NCBI RefSeq assembly: GCF_041320275.1 | Contig: NZ_CP162023.1 | Coordinates: 1,240,001 to 1,304,000 of the forward strand | Source of the DNA: Mumia sp. Pv4-285 | Lineage (GTDB): Bacteria > Actinomycetota > Actinomycetes > Propionibacteriales > Nocardioidaceae | DNA length: 64,000 bases | Direction: 5' to 3' | In this document: positions 43,536 to 52,507 of the stretch, piece by piece | Position numbering within the stretch: position 1 is the stretch's first letter | How the letters are laid out: each line of letters begins with the position of its first letter | The notes under the pieces: model-generated | Told to the model about the DNA's origin: nothing | The model's input: only the letters and a program-made list of their open reading frames with translations | Databases searched by the model: none | Made by a program: the position numbers and the translations under genes

Positions 43536-45806
43536 TCAACTATTAAGAGGCCTTCCCGGGCCCTCCAGCCGCACCACGACGGACTTCGACGTGGGGGTGT
43601 TCGAGCCGACAGCGACCGAGTCCAACGGCACCAACGGGTTGGTCTCCGGGTAGTACGCAGCGGCGGTCCCGCGCGGCACCTCGTACCCCACGACCCGGAA
43701 GCCCGGAGCGCGCCGCTGAGACCCGTCCTCGGCCACCGACACGAGGTCGACCACGTCGCCGTCGTCGTACCCGAGCGTCGCGATGTCCTCGCGGTGCACG
43801 AAGACGACGTGCCGTCCGCCCTCGATCCCGCGGTAGCGGTCCGACAACCCGTAGATGGTGGTGTTGAACTGGTCGTGGCTGCGCAGGGTCTGCAGCAGCA
43901 GGTGGCCGTCGGGGACGTGCAGCACGTCGATCGGCGAGACGGTGAGCACCGCGGCCCCGGCGACGGTCGGGAACGTCAGCGAGTCGCGTGGAGGGTGCGG
44001 CATGACGAACCCGCCCTGACGGTCGGTGTTCGCCTCGTAACCGGCGCAGCCGGGGACGACGCGGGCGATGTGGCGGCGTACGACGGTGTAGTCGTCGCGC
44101 ATCGCGGCCCAGTCGATCCGCGGTGCTCCCGGTCGACGCGACAACGTGCGCTCCGCGAGGTGGCAGACGATCGCCGTCTCGGACAGCAGCATCTCGCCCG
44201 CCGGCTCGAGCCGCCCGCGGGACGCGTGGACCACCGACATCGAGTCCTCGACGGTCACGTGCTGCTCGCCGGACGGTCGCCGGTCGATCTCCGTGCGGCC
44301 GAGGGTGGGAAGGATGAGCGCGGTGCGCCCGCAGACCAGGTGCGACCGGTTGAGCTTGGTGGACACGTGAACGGTGAGATCCGTACGCCGCAGCGCGTCC
44401 GCGGTCACGCCCGTGTCGGGCGCTGCCTGGACGAAGTTGCCGCCTAGGGCGACGAACACCTTCACGCGGCCGTCCCGCATCGCGCGGATCGAGTCGACGG
44501 TGTCGTAGCCGGGCTCGCGCGGCGGCTCGAACGCGTACTCCCGTGCGAGCGTGTCGAGGAACTGCTGCGGCGGGCGCTCCCAGATCCCCATCGACCGGTC
44601 GCCCTGCACGTTGGAGTGACCCCGCACCGGGCACAGGCCGGCACCGCGCCTGCCGATGTCGCCGCGGACCAGCGCGAGGTTGACGACCTCCTTGATCGTC
44701 GCGACCGCGTTGCGGTGCTGGGTCAACCCCATCGCCCAGCACCAGATCGTCGCCTTCGACCCGCGCAGCATCGTCGCTGCTTCGGTGATCAGCTCGCGGC
44801 CGAGGCCCGTCGCTGTCTCGACCACGTCCCAGTCGACGGCGGCGACGTGGGCCGCCCAGGCGGCGTACCCGACCGTGTGCCGGTCGACGAAGTCGTGGTC
44901 GATCGCGTCCCACTCGACCAGCAGCGAGCCGATCGCCTGGAGCAGCGCGAGGTCGCCGTTGACGCGTACCGGGAGGTGGAGGTCGGCCAGCGGGGTCCCC
45001 GGACCGACGACTCCTCGGGGCTTCTGCGGGTTCTTGAAGGCGACGAGGCCCGTCTCGCGCAGCGGGTTGATCACGAGGATCTTCGCCCCGCGGCGCTTGG
45101 CGGTCTCGAGCGCGCTCAGCATCCGGGGGTGGTTCGTGCCCGGGTTCTGGCCCGCGACGACGATCAGCTCGGCCTCGTACAGGTCGTGCAGCTGGACGCT
45201 GCCCTTGCCGATGCCGATCGTCTCCTGCAGCGCGACACCGGTGGACTCGTGGCACATGTTGGAGCAGTCCGGGAGGTTGTTGGTGCCGAAGGCGCGGGCG
45301 AACAGCTGATAGCTGTACGCGGCCTCGTTCGACGCACGGCCCGACGTGTAGAACGCCGCCTCGTCGGGGGACTCCAGCGCGGCGAGGTGGTCGGAGACGA
45401 GGTCGAACGCGTCGTGCCAGCCGATCGGCTCGTAGTGCGTCGCGCCGGGTCGCTTCACCATCGGGTGGGTGAGGCGTCCCCGCTGACCGAGCCACATCTC
45501 GTCGTGGGCGTCCAGCTCCGCGATGGAGTGCGACGCGAAGAGGTCGGGGGTCGCACGCGTGCGGGTCGCCTCCTCGGCGACCGCCTTCGCGCCGTTCTCG
45601 CAGAACTCCGCCGCCGACCGGTGCTCGGGATCCGGCCAGGCGCAGCTCGGACAGTCGAAGCCGTCGACCTGGTTGAGCCGGGCGAGGGTCTTCGTCGCGC
45701 GCACCGGACCCATCGCACGGACGGTTCGGTCGAGGGCCACCGCGACGCCGCGCACGCCGGCGGCCGCCTTCTTGGGGCGGCCGACCTCGAGCTCCGGCTC
45801 GGTCAT
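43536..45806 (-). CDS. FdhF/YdeP-family molybdopterin oxidoreductase
   Basis: 756 residues. Cys52 and Cys55 in C-P-S-C, with Cys69 in F-C-E-N-G, lie where an iron-sulfur cluster would. N-M-C-H-E-S near 198 supplies a Cys as a possible molybdenum ligand, and bis-MGD loops follow (G-Q-N-P-G-T-N). The family is formate-dehydrogenase-like but YdeP itself is linked to acid resistance and has no proven substrate. ATG 45806 overlaps the stop of the small upstream gene by 4 bases, so the two form an operon. Confidence 0.87.
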   Translation of the reverse strand: MTEPELEVGRPKKAAAGVRGVAVALDRTVRAMGPVRATKTLARLNQVDGFDCPSCAWPDPEHRSAAEFCENGAKAVAEEATRTRATPDLFASHSIAELDAHDEMWLGQRGRLTHPMVKRPGATHYEPIGWHDAFDLVSDHLAALESPDEAAFYTSGRASNEAAYSYQLFARAFGTNNLPDCSNMCHESTGVALQETIGIGKGSVQLHDLYEAELIVVAGQNPGTNHPRMLSALETAKRRGAKILVINPLRETGLVAFKNPQKPRGVVGPGTPLADLHLPVRVNGDLALLQAIGSLLVEWDAIDHDFVDRHTVGYAAWAAHVAAVDWDVVETATGLGRELITEAATMLRGSKATIWCWAMGLTQHRNAVATIKEVVNLALVRGDIGRRGAGLCPVRGHSNVQGDRSMGIWERPPQQFLDTLAREYAFEPPREPGYDTVDSIRAMRDGRVKVFVALGGNFVQAAPDTGVTADALRRTDLTVHVSTKLNRSHLVCGRTALILPTLGRTEIDRRPSGEQHVTVEDSMSVVHASRGRLEPAGEMLLSETAIVCHLAERTLSRRPGAPRIDWAAMRDDYTVVRRHIARVVPGCAGYEANTDRQGGFVMPHPPRDSLTFPTVAGAAVLTVSPIDVLHVPDGHLLLQTLRSHDQFNTTIYGLSDRYRGIEGGRHVVFVHREDIATLGYDDGDVVDLVSVAEDGSQRRAPGFRVVGYEVPRGTAAAYYPETNPLVPLDSVAVGSNTPTSKSVVVRLEGPGRPLNS

Positions 45807-46357
45807 GAGTCCGTCGGCTCCGACAACCGCGGCGCGCGTCGCTGCCGGTGCAAGGAGAACGGCCTGGCGCGTACGGTCCGTGCGGGTGACTCGACCGGGT
45901 GCTCGCGCTGGTCCGAGGTCCCGAGCTGCCCGGCCGGGGACGCGAGGAGGTCGGTCGGACGGAGGCGTACGACGACGCACTCGCGCGCCCAGCGTGCCGA
46001 GGCCTCGTCCGCCTCGAACAGGTTGAGACGGTCGGCGGCCAGCGCCGCCGTCACGTCGTCCCAGTCCTCGTGGTCGGGCTCGATCACCTCGACGTCGGCG
46101 CGGACCTTGGCCACCTGGGCCCGGTTGGACTTCGCGCGGAGGTCGAGCACGACCTCGCGCTCGTCACGGATGCCCGGCAGAGGCTGCTCGTCGCCGCCGG
46201 CCACCACGCACACGGCATCGCCGTGCCACACGTGCCAGACCGGGTGCCAGGTGCCGCCGTAGATGATCCAGAGCAGCCCCGACTTCTTCGCGACCTCGGC
46301 CACGAACGCCCGCCGGAACAGGGCATCGAAGTCGGCGACTGGCTCCACAGGCTCCAT
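45803..46357 (-). CDS. Small flavin-barrel-like protein coupled to the molybdoenzyme
   Basis: 184 residues. Residues 20-130 look like a split beta-barrel (W-I-I-Y-G-G-T-W-H-P-V-W-H-V-W-H, then strands ending V-V-V-R-L-R-P-T), weakly suggesting a pyridoxamine-oxidase-like fold. The His- and Trp-rich strand is unusual. ATG 46357 has TATGCT seven bases upstream, and its stop overlaps the molybdoenzyme start. It may be a partner or chaperone of that enzyme. Confidence 0.62.
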   Translation of the reverse strand: MEPVEPVADFDALFRRAFVAEVAKKSGLLWIIYGGTWHPVWHVWHGDAVCVVAGGDEQPLPGIRDEREVVLDLRAKSNRAQVAKVRADVEVIEPDHEDWDDVTAALAADRLNLFEADEASARWARECVVVRLRPTDLLASPAGQLGTSDQREHPVESPARTVRARPFSLHRQRRAPRLSEPTDS

Positions 46358-46435
46358 GAGCGACAGCATAGGCCGGTCCCGGCCGTCGGGGTGGTCGTCG
46401 ATCTCTGGCGTCCCACCGCAGCGCATACTGCCGAG

Positions 46436-47314
46436 GTGAACGTCCTGCTCGCGACCGTGGCCGTCCTCGGCGTCTCGTTGTCGGGTCCGCTGATGGCGGG
46501 GACGCAGGCGCCCGCGCTGGCGATCGCCTTCTGGCGCAACGCCCTCGCGGAGGCGGTCCTGCTGCCGGTGGCGGTGACCCGCAACCGGCGGGAGCTGCGG
46601 GCGCTGACCCGGGCCGACCTCCGTACGTGCCTCTTCGCGGGAGCGGCGCTCGCTGCACACTTCGCCACCTGGGTGACGGCGCTCAAGCTCACGTCGGTCG
46701 CGGCCGCCATCGCCCTCGTGTCGATGCAGGTCGGCTGGATCGCGCTGATCGACCGGCTCCGCGGCAAGGCGATCCCTCCGATGGTCCTCCTCGGCGTCGG
46801 ACTCGCGTTCGGAGGCGTCCTCGTCATCACCGGCGTGGACCTGACCCTGTCGCGCGACGCGCTGGTCGGAGACCTGCTCGCGCTGGTCGGTGGTCTGACG
46901 GCGGCGGTCTACACGATCGCGGGGGCGCGGGCGCGGGAGTCGCTGTCCACGACCACCTACACGTTCCTCTGCTACGGGTCGTGCGCCGTGATTCTGCTGG
47001 TGGCCTGCCTGGTCGGAGGCGTACCGCTGGTCGGCTTCAGCGCCCAGGCGTGGGTCGGGATCCTCGCGGTCACCGTCACCGCCCAGCTGCTCGGGCACTC
47101 GCTGATCAACCACCTGCTCGCGGTGATGAGCCCGATGCTCGTGTCGCTCATCCTGCTGCTCGAGGTGCCGGGCGCCGCGCTGCTCGCGACCGCGATGCTG
47201 GGCCAGGCGCCCGGAGCCGGGGTGTACGCCGGTCTCGCCCTGATCATGGCGGGCCTGGCAGTTGTCGTGACCCGGCGCCCGCCGCGCCCGAGCGAGGTGC
47301 CCGACTCCGACTGA
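46436..47314 (+). CDS. EamA/DMT-family transporter
   Basis: 292 residues with ten predicted membrane helices in two repeats, typical of EamA (drug/metabolite) exporters. GTG 46436 has CATACT six bases upstream. Its start is 78 bases from the divergent small flavin-barrel gene. Substrate unknown. Confidence 0.87.
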   Translation: MNVLLATVAVLGVSLSGPLMAGTQAPALAIAFWRNALAEAVLLPVAVTRNRRELRALTRADLRTCLFAGAALAAHFATWVTALKLTSVAAAIALVSMQVGWIALIDRLRGKAIPPMVLLGVGLAFGGVLVITGVDLTLSRDALVGDLLALVGGLTAAVYTIAGARARESLSTTTYTFLCYGSCAVILLVACLVGGVPLVGFSAQAWVGILAVTVTAQLLGHSLINHLLAVMSPMLVSLILLLEVPGAALLATAMLGQAPGAGVYAGLALIMAGLAVVVTRRPPRPSEVPDSD

Positions 47315-47420
47315 GGCGGGGGTGAGAAGCGGGTCACACTCACACCGCTGTTACTAGTCGTTAACACTACTCGTAGGTACAGTCAGGCCTGATCCGATCC
47401 CCGTAGCACCGAGGTGACCC

Positions 47421-48404
47421 GTGTCTGAAGAGTCTGTGCCCACCGAAGACAAGGCCCTGCGCTCGCGGCGCTCGTGCCTCGCCGTCCCCGGCTCGAACCC
47501 GCGCTTCCTGGAGAAGGCCAAGGGTCTGCCCGCCGACCAGGTCTTCCTGGACATCGAGGACGCGGTCGCACCGCTGGCCAAGCCCGACGCCCGCAAGAAC
47601 ATCGTCGCCGCGCTCAACGAGGGTGGCTGGGGCGACAAGGTCCGCGTGGTCCGCGTCAACGACTGGACCACGCAGTGGACGTACCGTGACGTGATCGAGG
47701 TCGTCGAGGGCGCCGGTGCCAACCTCGACTGCATCATGCTCCCGAAGGTCCAGACGGCCGAGCAGGTCGTCGCGCTCGACGTCCTCCTCACCCAGATCGA
47801 GAAGACGATGGGGTACGAGGTCGGTCGGATCGGTATCGAGGCACAGATCGAGAACGCCCTCGGCCTCACCAACGTCAACGCGATCGCGGCCGCTTCGCCG
47901 CGCGTGGAGACCATCATCTTCGGCCCCGCCGACTTCATGGCCAGCATCAACATGAAGTCGCTGGTCGTCGGCGAGCAGCCCCCCGGCTACGACGTCGGCG
48001 ACGCGTACCACCACATCCTCATGAGCATCCTCATGGCGGCGCGGGCGTACGACAAGCAGGCCATCGACGGCCCGTACCTCCAGATCCGCGACACCGACGG
48101 CTACCGGCGCGTCGCCTCGCGCTCGGCCGCCCTCGGCTTCGACGGCAAGTGGGTCCTGCACCCCGGCCAGGTCGACGTGGCCAACGAGGTCTTCAGCCCC
48201 CGCCAGGAGGACTACGACCACGCCGAGAACATCCTCGACGCGTACGACTGGTTCACCTCGGAGGCCGGCGGCAAGAAGGGCTCGGCGATGCTCGGCGACG
48301 AGATGATCGACGAGGCCTCGCGCAAGATGGCGCTCGTGATCTCGGCCAAGGGACGCGCTGCCGGCATGCAGCGCAGCTCGACGTGGCAGCCGCCGACCGA
48401 CTGA
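47421..48404 (+). CDS. CitE-like acyl-CoA lyase
   Basis: 327 residues of the HpcH/HpaI aldolase superfamily. Motifs: V-P-G-S-N-P, D-I-E-D-A-V and P-K-V-Q-T. Length and motifs fit single-chain lyases such as malyl-CoA lyase or Rv2498c rather than the citrate lyase beta chain. The following acyl-CoA dehydrogenase, and perhaps the MaoC at 59722, suggest branched-chain (leucine) acyl-CoA breakdown, as in Rv2498c-Rv2500c. GTG 47421 follows an AT-rich leader. Confidence 0.85.
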   Translation: MSEESVPTEDKALRSRRSCLAVPGSNPRFLEKAKGLPADQVFLDIEDAVAPLAKPDARKNIVAALNEGGWGDKVRVVRVNDWTTQWTYRDVIEVVEGAGANLDCIMLPKVQTAEQVVALDVLLTQIEKTMGYEVGRIGIEAQIENALGLTNVNAIAAASPRVETIIFGPADFMASINMKSLVVGEQPPGYDVGDAYHHILMSILMAARAYDKQAIDGPYLQIRDTDGYRRVASRSAALGFDGKWVLHPGQVDVANEVFSPRQEDYDHAENILDAYDWFTSEAGGKKGSAMLGDEMIDEASRKMALVISAKGRAAGMQRSSTWQPPTD

Positions 48405-48455
48405 CGGTCGGCCGACCTCCCCAGCACCGGACCTGATCACAGAGAAGAGAGCACT

Positions 48456-49652
48456 ATGGGCCGCCTGGTCACCACCGATGGTCTGACCGACATCCAGGAG
48501 GAGATCCTCAAGACCGTCCGCGAGTTCGTGGACAAGGAGATCATCCCGGTCGCCACCGAGCTCGAGCACAAGGACGAGTACCCGCAGGCGATCGTCGACG
48601 GCCTCGAGGAGCTCGGCCTGTTCGGGCTGACGATCCCCGAGGAGTACGGCGGCCTCGGCGAGTCGCTGCTGACGTACGCGCTCGTGGTCGAGGAGATCGC
48701 GCGCGGGTGGATGAGCGTCTCCGGCGTCATCAACACGCACTTCATCGTGGCCTACATGCTGATGCAGCACGGTACGGAGGAGCAGAAGCAGAAGTACCTC
48801 CCGCGGATGGCGACCGGAGAGGTGCGCGGCGCCTTCTCGATGTCGGAGCCGTCGCTCGGGTCGGACGTGGCAGCGGTCGCGACGAAGGCGACCCGGCAGG
48901 ACGACGGGTCGTACTCGATCACCGGCCAGAAGATGTGGCTGACCAACGGCGGATCGTCCAACCTGGTCGCGGTGCTCACCAAGACCGACGAGGGTGCCGA
49001 CTCGGTCTACCGCAACATGACGACCTTCCTGATCGAGAAGGAGCCCGGTTTCGGCGAGACGGCCCAGGGCATCACCGTCCCGGGCAAGATCGACAAGATG
49101 GGCTACAAGGGCATCGACACGACCGAGATGATCCTGGACAAGCACCAGATCTCGGCCGAGCAGGTCCTCGGTGGCGAGCCGGGCAAGGGCTTCTACCAGA
49201 TGATGGACGGCGTCGAGGTCGGCCGCGTCAACGTCGGTGCCCGTGCCGTCGGCATCGCGAACCGTGCCTTCGAGCTCGGCATCGCGTACGCCCAGCAGCG
49301 CGAGACGTTCGGCAAGCCGATCGCGCAGCACCAGGCGATCCTGTTCCGGCTCGCCGAGATGGGCACGAAGGTCGAGACCGCGCACGCGATGGTCGTGCGG
49401 GCGGCGCGCAAGAAGGACGCCGGCGAGCGCAACGACGTCGAGGCCGGCATGGCCAAGATGGTCGCCTCGGAGTACTGCAACGAGGTCGTCGAGGCGTCGT
49501 TCCGCATCCACGGCGGCTACGGCTACTCCAAGGAGTACGAGATCGAGCGCCTCTACCGCGAGGCGGCGTTCATGCTCATCGGCGAGGGCACGAGCGACAT
49601 CCAGAAGATGATCATCGGCCGGAGCCTGCTGAAGGACTACAAGCTCCGCTGA
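48456..49652 (+). CDS. Acyl-CoA dehydrogenase
   Basis: 398 residues of the isovaleryl/short-chain type. FAD-contact motif M-S-E-P-S-L-G-S-D, then W-L-T-N-G-G, and the C-terminal E-G-T-S-D-I-Q with the loop Glu. ATG 48456 follows GAGAAGAGAG. It lies 51 bases after the lyase and is likely co-transcribed. Confidence 0.9.
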   Translation: MGRLVTTDGLTDIQEEILKTVREFVDKEIIPVATELEHKDEYPQAIVDGLEELGLFGLTIPEEYGGLGESLLTYALVVEEIARGWMSVSGVINTHFIVAYMLMQHGTEEQKQKYLPRMATGEVRGAFSMSEPSLGSDVAAVATKATRQDDGSYSITGQKMWLTNGGSSNLVAVLTKTDEGADSVYRNMTTFLIEKEPGFGETAQGITVPGKIDKMGYKGIDTTEMILDKHQISAEQVLGGEPGKGFYQMMDGVEVGRVNVGARAVGIANRAFELGIAYAQQRETFGKPIAQHQAILFRLAEMGTKVETAHAMVVRAARKKDAGERNDVEAGMAKMVASEYCNEVVEASFRIHGGYGYSKEYEIERLYREAAFMLIGEGTSDIQKMIIGRSLLKDYKLR

Positions 49653-49673
49653 GTCCGTTCGCCACGCTCCCCA

Positions 49674-49746
49674 CGTTTGGGGTGTCAACACCGCATCGCC
49701 AGGGATCGCACCTCGAATTCGAGGTGCGATCCCTGCGTTTGGGGTG
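49674..49746. repeat. 34-base perfect palindrome flanked by 11-base direct repeats
   Basis: Bases 49701-49734 are a perfect palindrome (17-base arms, centre GAATTC). CGTTTGGGGTG occurs 16 bases before it (49674-49684) and just after it (49736-49746). It lies between two plus-strand genes and could terminate the acyl-CoA dehydrogenase transcript, but the perfect symmetry and flanking repeats suggest another or additional role. Confidence 0.85.
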
Positions 49747-49829
49747 GGAACGCCTCAAACGGAGAGCGGGCGTGCGGCCCTGTGGATGCCGTACGACGGG
49801 TGTCGGCGCGGATGCGTACGGTGGAGGCC

Positions 49830-51953
49830 ATGCCCTCCGCCCCAGCATCCGTGCTACCCCCGTCCCGTGCCGCCGCCGCCGATCGTGTCATCGGAGCCCT
49901 CGCCGGTCCGGAGGCGTCGCTGCGCTCCGACCAGGTCACTGCGGTCGCGGCGCTGTCGGAGCCGAAAGCCCGGGTCCTGGTCGTGCAGGCGACCGGATGG
50001 GGCAAGTCGGCGGTCTACTGGGCCGCGACCGCGATCCGGCGCGACGAGGGCCACGGCACGACCCTCGTGGTCTCGCCGCTGCTGTCGCTGATGCGCGACC
50101 AGGTCGCAGCGGCTGCTCGCGCGGGGCTCCGTGCCGAGACCCTCAACTCGTCCAACATCGAGGAGTGGTCCCGGATCGAGAGCGCGCTGCGCGCCGGCGA
50201 GGTGGACGTGCTGCTCGTGTCGCCGGAGCGTCTCGCCAACCCGGGCTTCGGGCGGCGGGTCCTCGACTCGCTGGCGGGCCGCATCGGTCTGCTGGTCGTC
50301 GACGAGGCGCACGCGGTGTCCGACTGGGGCCACGACTTCCGCCCCGACTACCGTCGCGTCTCCGACGTGCTGCAGCAGCTCAACCCTGACACTCCGGTGC
50401 TCGCCACCACGGCGACGGCGAACGCGCGCGTGACCGACGACGTGGCGCGCCAGCTCGGCGACGAGACCCTGGTGCTGCGGGGGCCCCTCGCGCGCTCGAG
50501 CCTCGAGCTGTCGGTGGTCGACCGGTTGTCGCCGCTCGAGCGCTACGCCTGGGTGGTCGACCACCTGCCGACCCTTCCCGGGTCCGGCATCGTCTACGCG
50601 CTCACGGTGGCCGACGCGCACCGGCTGACCTCCGCCATCCAGGCGGTCCACGGTGCGTCGGTGCCGGTCGCCGCCTACACCGGCCAGCTCGAGGCTGCCG
50701 AGCGCGAACGCCTCGAGGACGCGCTGCGCGACAACAAGGTGAAGGCGCTGGTCGCGACGTCGGCGCTGGGGATGGGCTACGACAAGCCCGACCTCGGCTT
50801 CGTCGTCCACGTCGGCGCTCCGCCGTCACCCGTCTCCTACTACCAGCAGGTCGGACGTGCCGGGCGCGCGATCGACCACGCCCACGCGGTGCTGCTCCCG
50901 TCCGGCGCCGACGACGGCATCTGGGACTACTTCGCGACCGCGACGATCCCGCAGCCCGCGCAGGTCGAGCGGATGCTCACGGCGATGGAGGGCGCGACCT
51001 TCGAGACGCCGGCGACGGTCGTCAGCCTGGAGGCCGAGACGGGGCTGCGGCGCGGTCGCGTCGAGCTGATGCTCAAGCAGCTCGCCGTCGACGGCGTCAC
51101 CGAGCGGGTCGAGCGGGGCTGGATCCGCACGGGCACACCGTGGACGTACGACGCGGCGCACTACGAAGGCGTCGTGGCCGTCCGGCGCCGCGAAGCCGAC
51201 ATCATGCGCGCCTACACGCGTGGTGAGCGGTGCCTCATGCAGCTGCTCCAGGAGTCGCTCGACGACCCCGAGGCTGCACCGTGCGGCCGGTGCTCGGTGT
51301 GCCGCGGCGCGTTGCCCGACGGGCTGGCCGCCGCTCCCGCACCCGAGACCGTACGCGCGGTGGCGAGCGTCCTGCGCGGCGAGGACCACCTGCTGGAGCC
51401 GCGCAAGATGTGGCCCGGGGGAGCCTTCGGCACGCGCGGCCGCATCCCGCCCGACCGCGCCGTCGAGCCTGGCCGGGCGATCGTGCATGCCGACGCCCCC
51501 GAGTGGCGCGAGGCCGTGCAGACGATGTTCGCCGCCGACGGTCCCGCCCCGCAGGAGGTGCTGGACGCGTCCGTCCAGGTGCTCGCGCGATGGAAGACAG
51601 AGTGGCGGAGCCGCCCCGAGGTGGCGATCGCGCTGCCCGCCGCGGGGTTCACCCGACTCGTCGACAGCGTCGCCGGCCACCTTGCCGGAGTCGGGCGGCT
51701 CGACCGGGCAGACCTCGAGCTCGCGCCCCGCAGCGGAGGCGACGTACGCGACCTGACGTCAGCAGACGAGGCCGCGCTCTGGCGCGACACCGTGACCGTG
51801 CCGCCCCAGACGCAGTCGGCCGTCGACGCCCGCACGGTGCTGCTCGTGGTCGACGCCACGTCCTCGCTGTGGCCGTTCACCATCGTGGGCGCGGCGCTTC
51901 GCGCGGCGGGGGCCTCAGCGGTGCTGCCGTTCCTGCTCCACCGCCGCGTGTGA
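49830..51953 (+). CDS. RecQ-family DNA helicase
   Basis: 707 residues. R-S-D-Q at 32-35, Walker A A-T-G-W-G-K-S at 54-60, D-E-A-H box, Q-Q-V-G-R-A-G-R, and the four-Cys zinc knuckle (C-L-M-Q...C-G-R-C-S-V-C) of RecQ. The last 40 residues (V-V-D-A-T-S-S-L-W) look like the end of a phosphoribosyltransferase-like domain found on actinobacterial RecQ proteins. ATG 49830 has TACGGT seven bases upstream. Confidence 0.9.
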   Translation: MPSAPASVLPPSRAAAADRVIGALAGPEASLRSDQVTAVAALSEPKARVLVVQATGWGKSAVYWAATAIRRDEGHGTTLVVSPLLSLMRDQVAAAARAGLRAETLNSSNIEEWSRIESALRAGEVDVLLVSPERLANPGFGRRVLDSLAGRIGLLVVDEAHAVSDWGHDFRPDYRRVSDVLQQLNPDTPVLATTATANARVTDDVARQLGDETLVLRGPLARSSLELSVVDRLSPLERYAWVVDHLPTLPGSGIVYALTVADAHRLTSAIQAVHGASVPVAAYTGQLEAAERERLEDALRDNKVKALVATSALGMGYDKPDLGFVVHVGAPPSPVSYYQQVGRAGRAIDHAHAVLLPSGADDGIWDYFATATIPQPAQVERMLTAMEGATFETPATVVSLEAETGLRRGRVELMLKQLAVDGVTERVERGWIRTGTPWTYDAAHYEGVVAVRRREADIMRAYTRGERCLMQLLQESLDDPEAAPCGRCSVCRGALPDGLAAAPAPETVRAVASVLRGEDHLLEPRKMWPGGAFGTRGRIPPDRAVEPGRAIVHADAPEWREAVQTMFAADGPAPQEVLDASVQVLARWKTEWRSRPEVAIALPAAGFTRLVDSVAGHLAGVGRLDRADLELAPRSGGDVRDLTSADEAALWRDTVTVPPQTQSAVDARTVLLVVDATSSLWPFTIVGAALRAAGASAVLPFLLHRRV

Positions 51954-51986
51954 CGGCGCCGGCGCACGCAAGCGCCGCGACTCCCG

Positions 51987-52382
51987 TCAGCGCACGTGGG
52001 CGCGGTCCCACGCGGTCACGAAGTCGTACATCGCCTGCGTGAGGCCGTGGTCGTGCGGTGACGACGGTCGCCACCACACCTCGAGCATCACCCACGCCTC
52101 TGCCGACGAACCCCCGTTGCGCTCCTTGCGCCCGGACTTGCGCCGTACCGTCGTCGCGCCGTAGACGAGTCCCACCGGCAGCACCAGGGCGTGCGTCGCG
52201 TCCTCGACCGGGACCGAGGCCGGGAGGATCCAGCCCGCGGTGACCGGATTGCGCGAGGTCGTATACGTGAGCAGCCGACCCTGCGTGGTCTGGACCCGGT
52301 TGTAGACGTCGTCGGTCGGGATGTGGCGGTACTCGCAGGCGGCGATGAACGCCTGGACGTTCTCCCGTGCCTGGCTCTCCAT
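51987..52382 (-). CDS. Conserved-looking hypothetical protein
   Basis: 131 residues, unrecognised. It has an Asn/Arg-rich amphipathic N-terminus, a strand pattern with L-V-L-P-V-G-L, a basic patch R-R-K-S-G-R-K-E-R, and E-V-W-W-R-P near the end. Supported as a gene by TAGCCT six bases upstream of ATG 52382 and by terminators on both sides. Function unknown. Confidence 0.65.
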   Translation of the reverse strand: MESQARENVQAFIAACEYRHIPTDDVYNRVQTTQGRLLTYTTSRNPVTAGWILPASVPVEDATHALVLPVGLVYGATTVRRKSGRKERNGGSSAEAWVMLEVWWRPSSPHDHGLTQAMYDFVTAWDRAHVR

Positions 52383-52430
52383 GCCGGGAGGCTACGTGCA
52401 GCGTGTTACATCCGCGTCACACGAACGGAC

Positions 52431-52482
52431 GCGGTGAGTGTGGTCCCACCGATCCGGCTGCCGGTGGGACCACACTCACCGC
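52431..52482. terminator. Long perfect hairpin
   Basis: A 21-base perfect stem (52431-52451 with 52462-52482) with a 10-base loop lies just after the xfp stop at 52508. Its arm, GCGGTGAGTGTGGTCCCACCG, differs by one base from the unit repeated at 42450-42512. Confidence 0.88.
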
Positions 52483-52507
52483 ACGGGGCGCGGGGGAGCC
52501 GTACGGA

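Noticed and set aside
49674-49746. Insertion sequence remnant
   Set aside because: No transposase and the direct repeats are not target duplications in the usual position; kept only as a repeat.
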